Positions 8,680 through 17,663 of a DNA stretch of 64,000 nucleotides are shown piece by piece. The position numbers and the translations under genes were made by a program. The notes beneath the pieces are model-generated. The model was not told the origin of the DNA, ran no database searches, and worked only from the letters and a program-made list of their open reading frames with translations. Numbering within the stretch: the stretch's first letter is position 1; the number at the start of each line of letters is the position of its first letter. This DNA is from Streptomyces violaceusniger Tu 4113. Its GTDB lineage: Bacteria > Actinomycetota > Actinomycetes > Streptomycetales > Streptomycetaceae. The stretch lies in the NCBI RefSeq assembly GCF_000147815.2, contig NC_015957.1:8308001-8372000 (forward strand). Direction: 5' to 3'.

Positions 8680-10089
8680 ATGTTCCAGAACGCCGACGAC
8701 GCTCGGAAGTACATCTCGGACGAGGACGTCAAGTTCGTCGACGTCCGCTTCTGCGACCTTCCCGGCGTCATGCAGCACTTCACCGTACCGGCGGAGGCGT
8801 TCGACCCGGACGAGGAGCTGGCCTTCGACGGCTCGTCGATCCGCGGCTTCCAGGCCATCCACGAGTCGGACATGGCCCTGCGCGCGGACCTCTCCACGGC
8901 GCGTGTCGACCCGTTCCGCCGGGACAAGACCCTCAACATCAACTTCTTCATCCACGACCCGATCACGGGTGAGCAGTACAGCCGCGACCCGCGGAACATC
9001 GCCAAGAAGGCCGAGGCCTACCTCGCCTCCACCGGCATCGCGGACACCGCGTACTTCGGTCCGGAGGCGGAGTTCTACGTCTTCGACAGCGTGCGCTTCG
9101 ACACCAAGGCGAACGAGTCCTTCTACCACATCGATTCCGAGGCGGGCGCCTGGAACACCGGCGCGCTCCAGGACAACCGTGGCTACAAGGTCCGCTACAA
9201 GGGCGGCTACTTCCCGACCCCGCCGGTCGACCACTTCGCCGACCTGCGCGCCGAGATCAGCCTCGAGCTGAACAAGGCCGGTCTCCAGGTCGAGCGCCAG
9301 CACCACGAGGTGGGCACCGCCGGCCAGGCCGAGATCAACTACAAGTTCAACACGCTGCTGGCCGCGGCCGACGATCTGATGCTGTTCAAGTACATCGTCA
9401 AGAACGTGGCGTGGAAGAACGGCAAGACCGCGACCTTCATGCCGAAGCCGATCTTCGGTGACAACGGCTCGGGCATGCACGTCCACCAGTCGCTGTGGCA
9501 GGGCGGCTCCCCGCTCTTCTACGACGAGCAGGGCTACGCGGGCCTGTCGGACACCGCCCGCTACTACATCGGCGGCATCCTCCGGCACGCCCCGTCGCTG
9601 CTCGCGTTCACCAACCCGACGGTGAACTCCTACCACCGCCTGGTCCCGGGCTTCGAGGCACCGGTCAACCTGGTGTACTCGCAGCGTAACCGCTCCGCCG
9701 CGATGCGTATCCCGATCACCGGCTCCAACCCGAAGGCCAAGCGCGTCGAGTTCCGCGCCCCGGACTCCTCCGGCAACCCGTACCTGGCCTTCTCCGCCCT
9801 GCTCCTCGCGGGTCTGGACGGCATCAAGAACAAGATCGAGCCGGCCGAGCCGATCGACAAGGACCTCTACGAGCTCGCCCCCGACGAGCACGCGGGCGTC
9901 CCGCAGGTCCCGACCTCCCTCCCGGCCGTCCTCGACTCCCTCGAGGCCGACCACGAGTTCCTCCTCCAGGGCGGGGTCTTCACCTCCGACCTGATCGAGA
10001 CCTGGATCGACTACAAGCGCACCAACGAGATCGCGCCGCTGCAGCTCCGTCCGCACCCGCACGAGTTCGAGCTCTACTTCGACGTGTGA
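8680..10089 (+). CDS. glnA: Glutamine synthetase, type I (GlnA)
   Basis: 469 aa, the normal length of a dodecameric type I-beta enzyme, making glutamine from glutamate, ammonia and ATP. Motifs: FDGSSIRGF (N-terminal beta-grasp), the metal-binding [23 protein letters not shown], and the substrate region NRSAAMRIP. The adenylylation loop reads PIDKDLYEL with the tyrosine at position 397, the residue modified by GlnE. The matching glnE lies at the right end of the window. ATG at 8680 follows AGGAGGAG by about 6 nt. Upstream is a tandem GlnR-type box; a strong hairpin follows the stop. The gene is monocistronic. Confidence 0.98.
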   Translation: MFQNADDARKYISDEDVKFVDVRFCDLPGVMQHFTVPAEAFDPDEELAFDGSSIRGFQAIHESDMALRADLSTARVDPFRRDKTLNINFFIHDPITGEQYSRDPRNIAKKAEAYLASTGIADTAYFGPEAEFYVFDSVRFDTKANESFYHIDSEAGAWNTGALQDNRGYKVRYKGGYFPTPPVDHFADLRAEISLELNKAGLQVERQHHEVGTAGQAEINYKFNTLLAAADDLMLFKYIVKNVAWKNGKTATFMPKPIFGDNGSGMHVHQSLWQGGSPLFYDEQGYAGLSDTARYYIGGILRHAPSLLAFTNPTVNSYHRLVPGFEAPVNLVYSQRNRSAAMRIPITGSNPKAKRVEFRAPDSSGNPYLAFSALLLAGLDGIKNKIEPAEPIDKDLYELAPDEHAGVPQVPTSLPAVLDSLEADHEFLLQGGVFTSDLIETWIDYKRTNEIAPLQLRPHPHEFELYFDV

Positions 10090-10104
10090 TCCGTACCGGC
10101 TCCG

Positions 10105-10150
10105 GCCGAGCCCCCGCCGCCGCCCCGATGGGCGGGGGTGGGGGCTCGGC
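10105..10150 (+). terminator. Intrinsic terminator after glnA
   Basis: An 11-bp outer stem (GCCGAGCCCCC pairing with GGGGGCTCGGC) encloses an inner CGCCCC/GGGCGG stem and is followed by GTTTGTG. It lies 15 nt after the glnA stop and before the convergent Ig-like gene. Confidence 0.75.
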
Positions 10151-10165
10151 GTTTGTGCGGAGGGG

Positions 10166-10756
10166 TCACGCGGCGGCGTTGACCGTCTGGGTGTCGGTGC
10201 CGGAGGACGGCAGGAAGCCGGTGTCGCCGTTGTAGAGGGCGACCACGGGGTGGGTGCCGACGCCCAGGGTGTTGAGGGACAGCGTCGCGACGCCCCCCGA
10301 CAGCGGCTGGACGAACGCCCCGCCGCCGGAGGCGCCGATGATGAAGGTGACCGTTCCGGTCGGGACGCCCGTGCCGGGCGCGACCGGGGTGACGGTGGCG
10401 GTGAACGTCACCGAGGCACCCAGCGTCGACGGGTCCGGCGCCGAGGACACCGAGGTAGTGGTCGCCGACTGGACGACGAGGATGACGTTGGCGCCGGTGG
10501 AGGGGGAGAAGTTGGCGTCACCGTTGTAGTTGGCGAGGACGGCGTGGGCACCGACGCTCAGGCTGGGGACGGTGACCGAGGTGGTCCCGCCCGACAGCGT
10601 CCCGGTCAGGGTGGGGCCGCCGGTGACGACGAAAGTGACGTCGCCGGTGGGAGTCCCGACACCGAGCGGGATGACGGTGGCGGTGAGCGTCACCGACTGT
10701 CCGGATGACGCGGGTTGGGGTGAGACCGTGACCAGGGTGATCGTGGGCGTAGCCAT
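10166..10756 (-). CDS. Protein of two bacterial Ig-like (Big_3-type) repeats
   Basis: 196 aa made of two Ig-like domains (about 1-95 and 96-196). Each has the pattern SGQSVTLTATV or GASVTFTATV, then PTGTVTF, then SVGAHAVLANYNGDANF or GVGTHPVVALYNGDTGF, ending STG/SSG. Such domains mediate protein or sugar contacts on cell surfaces. No signal peptide, lipobox or membrane anchor is visible: the ATG at 10756 (GGAGGG 7 nt upstream) opens straight into the first domain. It is therefore cytoplasmic, exported by another route, or a fragment of a larger ancestor. A decayed relative lies 2 kb away at 12624-12920. Confidence 0.75.
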   Translation of the reverse strand: MATPTITLVTVSPQPASSGQSVTLTATVIPLGVGTPTGDVTFVVTGGPTLTGTLSGGTTSVTVPSLSVGAHAVLANYNGDANFSPSTGANVILVVQSATTTSVSSAPDPSTLGASVTFTATVTPVAPGTGVPTGTVTFIIGASGGGAFVQPLSGGVATLSLNTLGVGTHPVVALYNGDTGFLPSSGTDTQTVNAAA

Positions 10757-11146
10757 AGTGGCCCTCCAAATGGTGTGGGGTGGTGGGCCGTTGCTCGCCA
10801 CGCATGCGGGAACACAGCGCGGCGGTGCATCGGAGGCGAGGGGGTGCGCACTTACGGCGATCCACGCGGGGACATCCCCGCGTCGCCGTCCCCCGGCAGA
10901 TGTGGAACCCACCGGTCTGTAGCACCAGTAGGCGCGCGACTCGCCGCCACCGCCAGAGAGTTGCCGCCTAATTACCCCGGATAGCGCAGCGCTCGACGGC
11001 TCTCCCCGCGCACACCATCCGCCTCGTGCGGCGCGCGTTCCGTGCGGTCGGGGCACCGCGTACGCACCGCGCACACGCGTGTGCTGGGGGCAGCCGTGCT
11101 GGGGGCAGCCGTGCCGGGGGCCTGCCGCGGGCGCGCCGGGCCGGGG
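10757..11146. other. Spacer upstream of the Ig-like gene
   Basis: 390 bp without a supported gene. It carries the promoter side of the Ig-like gene. Near its far end a 15-bp tandem repeat (TGCTGGGGGCAGCCG, two exact and one degenerate copy, about 11081-11115) sits just after the stop of the Gly-rich membrane-protein gene. No clear -10/-35 pair was found. Confidence 0.45.
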
Positions 11147-12499
11147 TCAGCCGCCGCCGAAGTCGCCCCCGAAGCCACCGCCGAAACCGCCGCCGTCGCC
11201 GAAACCGCCGCCGAAGTCGCCGCCCCCGGCGTCACCGCCACCCCCGCCGTCGCCGAAGCCACCGCCGAAGTCGCCGGTGTCGTAGCCGGGGTCGAGGGAT
11301 CCGCCCAGCAGCGTGCCGATCAGCAGCCCGGGCAGCAGCATCGAGCCGTATCCGCCGAAGTACCCGCTGGCCCAGGGCCCGTAGGCCGGACCGGCCTCCC
11401 AGTACGGGCGTCGCCGGTCGCCGCCGACCGGGACGGTGCGGGAGTCCGGATCGAGGCCGTCGTCGATGCGGGTGGCGTCCGCGGCGCAGGCGGGTACGGA
11501 GCGCTGGGTGCCGCCAGAGGGCGCCCACTGGACGTCCCGGACCGAGGGGCCGTGCCGCGGGTCGAAGAAGCACGGCGGGCGCCGCTCGGGCAGCGGCCCG
11601 CCCTCGCGGCGGGCGTCGAGCACCGCCAGCGCGAAGCGGCCCTCCTCCAGCGCCTCGGTCACCGGCCGTACGTCCAAGGGGCGCCGGGCGGCGGCCGACT
11701 TGGCCTTCGCCTCCTCGTAGGCGTCCAGGGCGCGGCCGTAGTCGTCCGCCATCTCGGGGGTGGACGCCGGGTCGGCCGGGTCGAAGCCGGTCCGGCTGAG
11801 CTTCTCGCCGTACGCGGTGATGTCCTCCTCGACCGCGCCGCGCACCTGCTCCAGCTCGGCCCGCTCGCGCTCGCGGCGCTGCTTGCGGGTGCGCCGCAGC
11901 AGGTAGAGACCGCCTCCGCCGACGGCGGCCAGAATGATCAGCACCACCACGGTCTCCCCCACCGACATACCGGTGGAGTCCCGCGCGCCCTGGTCGCCGC
12001 CGGTCCCCTGGCCGCCCCGGTCGTGGGTCGCCTTGGCCGCGTCGGTCACGAAGCCGTTCAGGACCGCCGCGAGGTCGCGGGGGTGCTGCCGCAGGTTCTG
12101 CGCCGCCAGCGCCTGCGAGGTGCGTCCCGGCAGCACCGAGGTGTCGGAGGCCGCCCCGAAGGAGGAGCCGAGCGCCACCGCGTAGATGCCGGGACGGTCG
12201 ACGGCGGCCCGCAGCCGCCCGAAGACGCGCTCGCCTCCGTACGCGGGATTGTCCGGCAGGACGGCGACGTAGACGGGCACGCCCGCGTCACGGATATGGG
12301 CCACCAGGCGGCGCGCCTGCCCGGCGCTCAGTGCGTCGGAGGCGCCGGGATCGACATACACGGGGCTGTTCCGCAGCGCCTTGCCGATCTTGTTCACATC
12401 CGTTTCGGCGCGCGCTCCCCCGGCGGTGAGCAGCACCGCCGTCAGAGCGACGAGGACGGCCAGCAGCAGCGTGCCCCATCGCGATGTCTTGACGGACAC
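11147..12499 (-). CDS. Signal-peptide-bearing membrane protein with Gly/Phe-rich C-terminal tail
   Basis: 450 aa. An N-terminal signal-like helix (WGTLLLAVLVALTAVLLTAGGARA) is followed by an extracytoplasmic domain (about 33-165: PVYVDPGASDALSAGQARRLVAHIRDAGVPVYVAVLPD). A membrane segment follows at about 185-205 (VGETVVVLIILAAVGGGGLYLL), then a basic, coiled-coil-like cytoplasmic part. The last about 50 residues are repeats of FGGGFGDGGG. Several streptomycete membrane proteins share this plan; function unknown. The start is GTG at 12499; GAGG is unusually close to it, so the start is uncertain. It lies between the intact and decayed Ig-like genes. Confidence 0.75.
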   Translation of the reverse strand: MSVKTSRWGTLLLAVLVALTAVLLTAGGARAETDVNKIGKALRNSPVYVDPGASDALSAGQARRLVAHIRDAGVPVYVAVLPDNPAYGGERVFGRLRAAVDRPGIYAVALGSSFGAASDTSVLPGRTSQALAAQNLRQHPRDLAAVLNGFVTDAAKATHDRGGQGTGGDQGARDSTGMSVGETVVVLIILAAVGGGGLYLLRRTRKQRRERERAELEQVRGAVEEDITAYGEKLSRTGFDPADPASTPEMADDYGRALDAYEEAKAKSAAARRPLDVRPVTEALEEGRFALAVLDARREGGPLPERRPPCFFDPRHGPSVRDVQWAPSGGTQRSVPACAADATRIDDGLDPDSRTVPVGGDRRRPYWEAGPAYGPWASGYFGGYGSMLLPGLLIGTLLGGSLDPGYDTGDFGGGFGDGGGGGDAGGGDFGGGFGDGGGFGGGFGGDFGGG

Positions 12500-12623
12500 G
12501 CCTCACATTTACCCGCATAAGGGTTCGACTATGCGTGAATCCGTCTTTCGGCGCGGGTCCGACGTGCGTGGCTGGGCCCCGCCACTGCCCCTCTCCGCGG
12601 TGGCGGGGCTCAGTGCTGTGCGA

Positions 12624-12920
12624 TCAGCTCGTGGTGCTGGTCACCGTGCCGTTGTCCGGAGCGGTGACGACCTGGGTGTACTCGGAGACGCCGGAGGCGC
12701 CGAAATTGGCGTCCCCCTCGTAGACGGCACCGACGTCCCAGTTGCCTGCCGACAGCGCCACTTCGAGGAAGGCGAATCCATTGGTGTCCAGGGTGGGGCT
12801 GCTGGTGATCGTGCCCACACCGTTGGTGAGGGTGAAGGTGACCGGGCCCGTGGGGGTTCCGGCGCCGAGCGGTATGACGGTGGCGGTGAGCGTGACCGAC
12901 TGCCCGGAGACCGCGGAGTT
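12624..12920 (-). pseudogene. Decayed Ig-like (Big_3-type) gene remnant
   Basis: Reverse-strand translation from 12920 reads a whole Ig-like domain: SGQSVTLTATVIPLGAGTPTG, VTFTLTNG, then AVYEGDANFGASGVSEYTQVV, ending at a stop at 12624. The first 20 or so residues are almost identical to the start of the intact gene at 10166-10756, also at DNA level. No ATG, GTG or TTG precedes the domain in frame; the frame closes at a TAG at 13011-13013. The 5' end has therefore been lost or replaced by the SnoaL-like gene on the other strand. A GTG at 12818 could at most give a 64-residue half domain. Confidence 0.65.
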
Positions 12921-12966
12921 ATACGGTGGCGGGACAGAGCCAGCCGTCCGACTCCAGGGAGTCCGA

Positions 12967-13305
12967 ATGGTCGACAGCCCGGCAGGCGTCGTCGAAGCGG
13001 CGTTCCAGCACTACATGGCGCAGGACCGCGACGCGGCCTTCCCGCTCTACGCCGATGACTTCTCGTTCACCAGTCCGCAGGACGATCACATCGACAAAGC
13101 AGCGTTCTTCGAGCGGTGCTTCCCGACTGCCGGCCGGTTGAAGGAGCAGCGGTTGCTGCACATCACCCCCGCGGACGAAGAACTCGTCTTCGCCTATTAC
13201 GCGTACGAGCTCAAGACGGGCGAGAGGCACCACAACGTCGAGGCGATCACTGTCCGGGGCGGACTCATCCGGGAGGTGCAGGTCTTCTTCGGCGGCACGG
13301 TCTGA
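12967..13305 (+). CDS. SnoaL-like polyketide-cyclase-fold protein
   Basis: 112 aa alpha+beta barrel protein of the SnoaL/NTF2-like superfamily: helix VVEAAFQHYMAQDRDAAFPLYADDFSFTSP, then KAAFFERCFP, and strands LVFAYYAYELKTG, RHHNVEAITVRGGLIREVQVFFGG. Members include small isomerases, cyclases and many proteins of unknown role; the substrate cannot be read here. ATG at 12967 follows AGGGAG by about 6 nt. The open frame extends to 12742 but that part overlaps the Ig-like remnant. Confidence 0.8.
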   Translation: MVDSPAGVVEAAFQHYMAQDRDAAFPLYADDFSFTSPQDDHIDKAAFFERCFPTAGRLKEQRLLHITPADEELVFAYYAYELKTGERHHNVEAITVRGGLIREVQVFFGGTV

Positions 13306-13390
13306 CAAGCCGTCCCGTCTGTTGGTCCTCGGTGCGGAAGTGGCGCATCCGGTCGATCCGCCGCCGGGAGACGGAGGAGTCCATGCGCGG

Positions 13391-14029
13391 CTAGTCCGTG
13401 CGGCCCGTCGCGGCGACGGTGACGCCGAGGCCGATCATGGAGAGTCCGCCGACGCCGCCGACCAGGGCGAGGCGTCGCGGTGAGCGGGCGACCCAGGTGC
13501 GGGCGGTGGCCGCGGCCAGGCCCCAGACGCTGTCGGAGACCACCGCGATGGCGTTGTAGATCAGGCCGAGCAGCAGCATCTGCAGCGCGACATGCCCCTG
13601 GTCGCGGTCGACGAACTGGGGCAGTACGGCGGCCAGGAAGACGATCGTCTTGGGGTTGGCCACACCGACCGCGAACCCCTCCCACAGGGTGCGCAGGCCC
13701 CCGCGGGCGGGGCCGTCGCCGGTGAAGGCAGCGGGCAGCGAGCGGCGCTGCCGCACCGCCTTGACGCCCAGGTGGACCAGATACGCGGCGCCCACCAGCT
13801 TCAGCGTGGTGAAGACGACGGCCGAGCGCTCCACCACGGACCCGACGCCCAGCGCCACGGCCACGACCAGCACATACGCGCCGAGCGTATTGCCGATGAC
13901 CGTGGTCAGGGCCGCGCGGCGGCCCTGGGCCAGTGCCCGGCCGACCACGAAGAGCACGCTGGGGCCGGGGATCACGATCAGCAGAAAGGACATGGCCGCG
14001 AAGGCGAGCAGCCGGTCGGTGGACACCAT
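13391..14029 (-). CDS. LysE-family amino-acid exporter
   Basis: 212 aa with six predicted membrane helices, the standard LysE/RhtB size. Family signatures: the N-terminal helix FAAMSFLLIVIPGPSVLFVVGRALAQGRR, GNTLGAYVLVVAVALGVG, the central KLVGAAYLVHLGVKAVRQ, and FAVGVANPKTIVFLAAVLPQFV. The role is proton-driven export of an amino acid or related small amine. ATG at 14029 begins the first helix; upstream in-frame codons give only a basic low-complexity extension. It is divergent from the ABC exporter, with about 220 bp between the starts. Confidence 0.88.
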   Translation of the reverse strand: MVSTDRLLAFAAMSFLLIVIPGPSVLFVVGRALAQGRRAALTTVIGNTLGAYVLVVAVALGVGSVVERSAVVFTTLKLVGAAYLVHLGVKAVRQRRSLPAAFTGDGPARGGLRTLWEGFAVGVANPKTIVFLAAVLPQFVDRDQGHVALQMLLLGLIYNAIAVVSDSVWGLAAATARTWVARSPRRLALVGGVGGLSMIGLGVTVAATGRTD

Positions 14030-14249
14030 GGGGCGCATCGAAGCACGCGCACGGGGCGCGGCTCCAGCCCTTTTTCGGGTCATCCGAGGCCACCTGAGGT
14101 TGGCTGAGGTCGCCTGAGGCGCGAGGGCCGCCTGGTGCGATGCGGCCGCTCCACGATCGGTGGACCTTGCCGTAAACCACGGCGCCCGAGTCTCGGTCTG
14201 CGGCAATCTGAGGCATACCGAACGGAAAACACGCCCTCAGGGGGGATTT

Positions 14250-16208
14250 GTGACGTCCCGAACCACCGAGCAGGCGGAACAACCACCGGAACAGCCATCG
14301 AAGCAGCCGTCGGAACAATCACCGGAACAACCGGCCGAGCGGCCCAGCGAGGAGTTACGCTTTCGGCCGCCCGCGCTGACGGCCCTGGAGAAGAACCCCG
14401 TCACCACCCGGGCCATGGCCCGCAGACTGCCCCAACTGGTCCGCCGCTCCATGGCGTTGGCCTGGAAGGTGGACCGGACGGCGGTGGCGGCGCTGCTGGT
14501 GTGCCAGGCGCTGTCGGGCTTCTTCGAGGCGTTCGGGCTGCTGGCCACCACGGGCACGATCACGGCGCTCATCTCCTCCGGCCACATCGCCGACCGGCTC
14601 CGGGACGCGCTGCCCTCGATCGCGGTGCTGGCGGGGGCGGCCGGGCTGCGGGCGCTGCTGGGGATCGCGGTCAGCAACATCTCCAGCAGGCTCTCCCCGC
14701 GGATCTCCCGGGAGGCCGAGACGCAGATGCTGGACGCGGCGATCAACGCCGAGCTGGCGGCGTACGACAACCCCGGGTTCAACGACAAGTGGGACGCGGC
14801 GGACCGGGGCGCCGAGGTGGCGCAGGATCTGATCACCGAGTCGCAGCAACTCATGGGGTGTCTCTCGTCGCTGATCGCGGCGGCGGGCGTGGTCACCGTG
14901 CTGCATCCGGCACTGCTGCCGCTGTTGCTGCTGACCGCGTTGCCGCAGGGGATCGCGGGGATGAAGGCGGCCCGGGTGCACTACGAGACCAGTCGTGCGA
15001 TGAGCGCCGACCGGCGCACGCTCGGGCTGCTGCGCTGGTACATGGTGGACAAGGACATCGCCGATCAGCTCCGTTCCGGCACCATGGCGGAGTTTCTGCT
15101 GAAGCGGTACCGGGCCATCGGGGCGCGGGTGGACGCGGCCACCGACACGGCGGTCCACCGGGGCGCGCGATACGCGGTGCTGGGGGCGCTGGCGGGCGGG
15201 CTGGCGTCCGGGCTGGTGTGGGTGTCGCTGGCGCTGCTGCTGGGCGCGGGGCAGATGTCGGTGGCGTCGGCGGGTACGGCGGTGTTCGCGCTGCGCACGG
15301 TGGGCGCCTCGCTGCAGGGGATGGTCGGTTACGGGACCCGGCTGTTCCGTACGGGGCTGTATCTGGACGACTGGGCGGAGTTCATCGAGGAGGCGGGCGG
15401 ACACCGGATGCGGCGCGGCCCCCGGGTCCCGGCGGCGCCACGGGTGATCAGGGCCGAGGGGCTGACGTACGCCTATCCGGAATCCGACGCCCCGGCCCTG
15501 GACGATGTCACGCTCGAGGTGCGGCGGGGCGAGGTGCTCGCGCTGGTCGGGGAGAACGGCTCGGGCAAGACCACCCTGAGCAAGCTGCTGACCGGGCTCT
15601 ATCTGCCCACCAAGGGCGCGGTGACCTGGGACGGCGCGGATGTGGCGGGGCTGGATCCGCAGGCGATGTGGCGGCATACGGCGGTCGTGCCACAGGACTA
15701 CGCGCACTGGCCGCTGTCCGCCCGCGACAACATCACCCTGGGCCAGCCGCACGGCGGGGACGAGGCGGTCCGGGAGGCGGCGGTCCACTCCGGGGCGCAT
15801 GAGGTGGTGGACGGGCTGCGCAGCGGGCTGGACACTCTGCTCGCCCGGCAGTGGTGGGGCGGGGTGGAGCTGTCCGGCGGGCAGTGGCAGCGCATCGCGC
15901 TGGCCCGCGCGTTCCACCGGCCCGCCGGGCTGCTGGTGATGGACGAGCCCACCAGCGCGCTGGACGCCCGTGCCGAGCACCGGATCTTCGCGGGGCTGCG
16001 GCGGATGGCGGAGGACCGCGCCGTCGTCCTGGTCACCCACCGGCTGGCGAACGTCGCCGTGGCGGACCGGATCGTCGTGCTGGAGCGGGGGCGGGTGATC
16101 CAGCAGGGCACGTTCGCGGAGCTGACGGGGTGCCGCGGGCTGTTCCGGGAGTTGTGGGAGCTGCAGAACGACCGCGGGGTGCCGGCGCCGCGCGGGGAGA
16201 AGGCCTGA
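14250..16208 (+). CDS. ABC exporter (fused permease and ATPase) with a TTA codon
   Basis: 652 aa. A Gln/Glu/Pro-rich N-terminus (about 1-40, repeats of EQPPEQPSKQ) precedes a six-helix membrane domain (about 80-375). The ATPase (about 395-640) has Walker A GENGSGKTT, signature LSGGQWQR, Walker B LLVMDEPTSALD and switch histidine in VTHRL. The fused half-transporter works as a homodimer; similar proteins export peptides or antibiotics, but the cargo is unknown. GTG at 14250 follows GGGGGGA. Codon 36 (14355-14357) is TTA, so translation probably depends on the bldA tRNA and hence on development. Confidence 0.88.
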   Translation: MTSRTTEQAEQPPEQPSKQPSEQSPEQPAERPSEELRFRPPALTALEKNPVTTRAMARRLPQLVRRSMALAWKVDRTAVAALLVCQALSGFFEAFGLLATTGTITALISSGHIADRLRDALPSIAVLAGAAGLRALLGIAVSNISSRLSPRISREAETQMLDAAINAELAAYDNPGFNDKWDAADRGAEVAQDLITESQQLMGCLSSLIAAAGVVTVLHPALLPLLLLTALPQGIAGMKAARVHYETSRAMSADRRTLGLLRWYMVDKDIADQLRSGTMAEFLLKRYRAIGARVDAATDTAVHRGARYAVLGALAGGLASGLVWVSLALLLGAGQMSVASAGTAVFALRTVGASLQGMVGYGTRLFRTGLYLDDWAEFIEEAGGHRMRRGPRVPAAPRVIRAEGLTYAYPESDAPALDDVTLEVRRGEVLALVGENGSGKTTLSKLLTGLYLPTKGAVTWDGADVAGLDPQAMWRHTAVVPQDYAHWPLSARDNITLGQPHGGDEAVREAAVHSGAHEVVDGLRSGLDTLLARQWWGGVELSGGQWQRIALARAFHRPAGLLVMDEPTSALDARAEHRIFAGLRRMAEDRAVVLVTHRLANVAVADRIVVLERGRVIQQGTFAELTGCRGLFRELWELQNDRGVPAPRGEKA

Positions 16209-16254
16209 ACGCAGGCGCTGGGCGGGCGGGCGGTCTGAACGCCGGTCCTGGCGG

Positions 16255-16764
16255 TCAGGGGCTCGGGAACCAGCCGGTTTCGGCGGCGCGGACGCGGGAG
16301 GCGGCTATCTCGGCGTAGGCCCGGTCACGGCCCTCCCAGTGGGAGCCCTCGACGGACTTGCCGGGCTCGAGGTCCTTGTAGACCTCGAAGAAGTGGGTGA
16401 TCTCCTGCCGGTCGAATTCGGGGACGTCCTCGAGGTCCTGGACGCCGGCATAGCGCGGGTCATGGGCCGGGACGCAGAGGATCTTCTCGTCCGGGCCCTG
16501 CTCGTCGCGCATGCAGTACATGCCGATGGCGCGGCAGAGGATGACACAGCCGGGGAAGGTGGGCTCGGCGACGGTGACGAGGGCGTCCAGCGGATCGCCG
16601 TCCCGGCCGAGGGTGAGGTCGACGAAGCCGTAGTCGGCCGGGTACTTCGTCGAGGTGAAGAGCATCCGGTCCAGCCGGATCCGGCCGGTGTCATGGTCCA
16701 TCTCGTACTTGTTGCGGGACCCCTCCGGGATCTCCACGACCACATCGAACTCACCGTGCTCCAT
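16255..16764 (-). CDS. ppa: Inorganic pyrophosphatase (family I)
   Basis: 169 aa cytoplasmic Mg-dependent enzyme that hydrolyses pyrophosphate to drive biosynthesis. Diagnostic sequence: VVVEIPEGSRNKYEMDHDTGRIRLDR, KYPADYGFVDLTLGRDGDPLDALV with metal-binding Asp55, Asp57 and Asp60, PTFPGC, and FFEVYKDLEPGKSVEG. All catalytic acidic residues are kept. The central part (CVILCRAIGMYCMRDEQGPDEK) differs from what is usual in streptomycete housekeeping Ppa, so this may be a second copy. Single gene between the ABC exporter and the TetR gene. Confidence 0.93.
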   Translation of the reverse strand: MEHGEFDVVVEIPEGSRNKYEMDHDTGRIRLDRMLFTSTKYPADYGFVDLTLGRDGDPLDALVTVAEPTFPGCVILCRAIGMYCMRDEQGPDEKILCVPAHDPRYAGVQDLEDVPEFDRQEITHFFEVYKDLEPGKSVEGSHWEGRDRAYAEIAASRVRAAETGWFPSP

Positions 16765-16847
16765 CGCGGCCTCCGGTCACCCGTGCGCTCCGCTGTCCTT
16801 CCAGTGTGCGCCCGGCCGGCAGGGCGGGCAGCCCGGACCTGGGCACC

Positions 16848-17543
16848 TCAGCCACCCCGCACGAGGGCGTCGATCTCGGCCTCGAAGAGGACCGAGGGAT
16901 CGAAGCCCATGCCCGTGAACTGGCCTTGCACATCAAGGCTGATCACGCCGTGGAGCCGGGTCCAGGTGCGCAGCGCACGGCCCTTCAGCTCGCCGCCGGG
17001 CTCCTCCCCGGCCACCCAGGGGCCCGCGCCCTCCAGATGGCGCGCCAGCGCGGCCTCGAGCTCGGTGAGGGGCTGCCCGCCGCTCATGGCGGCGCCACTC
17101 CCCTCGGCGCCGTCACCGCCGACGGTGGCGCAGGCGTCGACGATGGTCCGCATCAGCCCGGCCGAGATCTCGATGGTCTCCGGCGGCGCGTGGTAACCGG
17201 GCACCGGGGTGCCGTAGATGAGCAGATAGCGGTCGGGCTGCCGCTTCGCCCAGTCGCGCAGGGCGAGGGCCAGGGCGCGGAAGCGGTCGGCGGGAACGGC
17301 GTCGGCGACGGCCCGGGCGAGGGCCTCGGCCAGATCGCGGTAGGCGTCGATGATCAGCTCGGTCAGCAGCTCGTCCCGGCTCGCGAAATAGCGGTAGAGC
17401 GCGGGGCCGGTCATGCCCATCGACTTCGCGATCGCGTTCACCGAGATGCCGGCGGTGCCCGACTCGGAGAGCTGGGCCAGGGCCACGGCCTTGGCCTCCT
17501 CCCGGGTCTGTTTGCGGTAGCGCTCTCGCCGTGGTGTCGCCAT
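16848..17543 (-). CDS. TetR-family repressor
   Basis: 231 aa. The N-terminal helix-turn-helix is clear (EEAKAVALAQLSESGTAGISVNAIAKSMGMTGPALYRYFASRDELLTELI), followed by a TetR_C-type ligand domain (LALRDWAKRQPDRYLLIYGTPVPGY, then ALRTWTRLHGVISLDVQGQF). ATG at 17543 is chosen because GAGAGG lies just upstream; an in-frame GTG/ATG to 17585 would run into the promoter. It is divergent from the oxidoreductase gene at 17664, which it most likely controls together with itself. The ligand is unknown. Confidence 0.9.
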   Translation of the reverse strand: MATPRRERYRKQTREEAKAVALAQLSESGTAGISVNAIAKSMGMTGPALYRYFASRDELLTELIIDAYRDLAEALARAVADAVPADRFRALALALRDWAKRQPDRYLLIYGTPVPGYHAPPETIEISAGLMRTIVDACATVGGDGAEGSGAAMSGGQPLTELEAALARHLEGAGPWVAGEEPGGELKGRALRTWTRLHGVISLDVQGQFTGMGFDPSVLFEAEIDALVRGG

Positions 17544-17578
17544 GGACGGGCCTCTCGTACGGGTCGTCGATTTCGGAC

Positions 17579-17615
17579 TTGACACTTCGAGAGTAACAGG
17601 TTCATTGTTTGGTTA
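17579..17615 (+). promoter_or_regulatory. Divergent promoter and candidate TetR operator
   Basis: TTGACA at 17579-17584 is followed after 18 nt by CATTGT (A at position 2, T at position 6), a plausible promoter for the oxidoreductase gene. Overlapping it is an imperfect inverted repeat TAACAG-n10-TGGTTA (17594-17615), a reasonable operator for the neighbouring TetR protein. The stretch is clearly less GC-rich than its surroundings. Confidence 0.4.
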
Positions 17616-17663
17616 GAAGTTCTCACAACAACGAGAGCTCCTCACAGGGAAGCGAGATCCGCC

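Noticed and set aside
12624..12818. A 64-codon gene from the GTG at 12818.
   Set aside because: The start falls in the middle of an Ig-like domain whose first half is coded just upstream without a start codon; better read as a remnant.
12742..12966. An N-terminal extension of the SnoaL-like protein.
   Set aside because: The extra residues lie antisense to the Ig-like remnant and have no family similarity; ATG 12967 has its own ribosome site.
10166..16208. A natural-product biosynthetic cluster around the SnoaL-like protein and ABC exporter.
   Set aside because: No synthase, tailoring set or precursor peptide is present; the genes face different ways with separate promoters.
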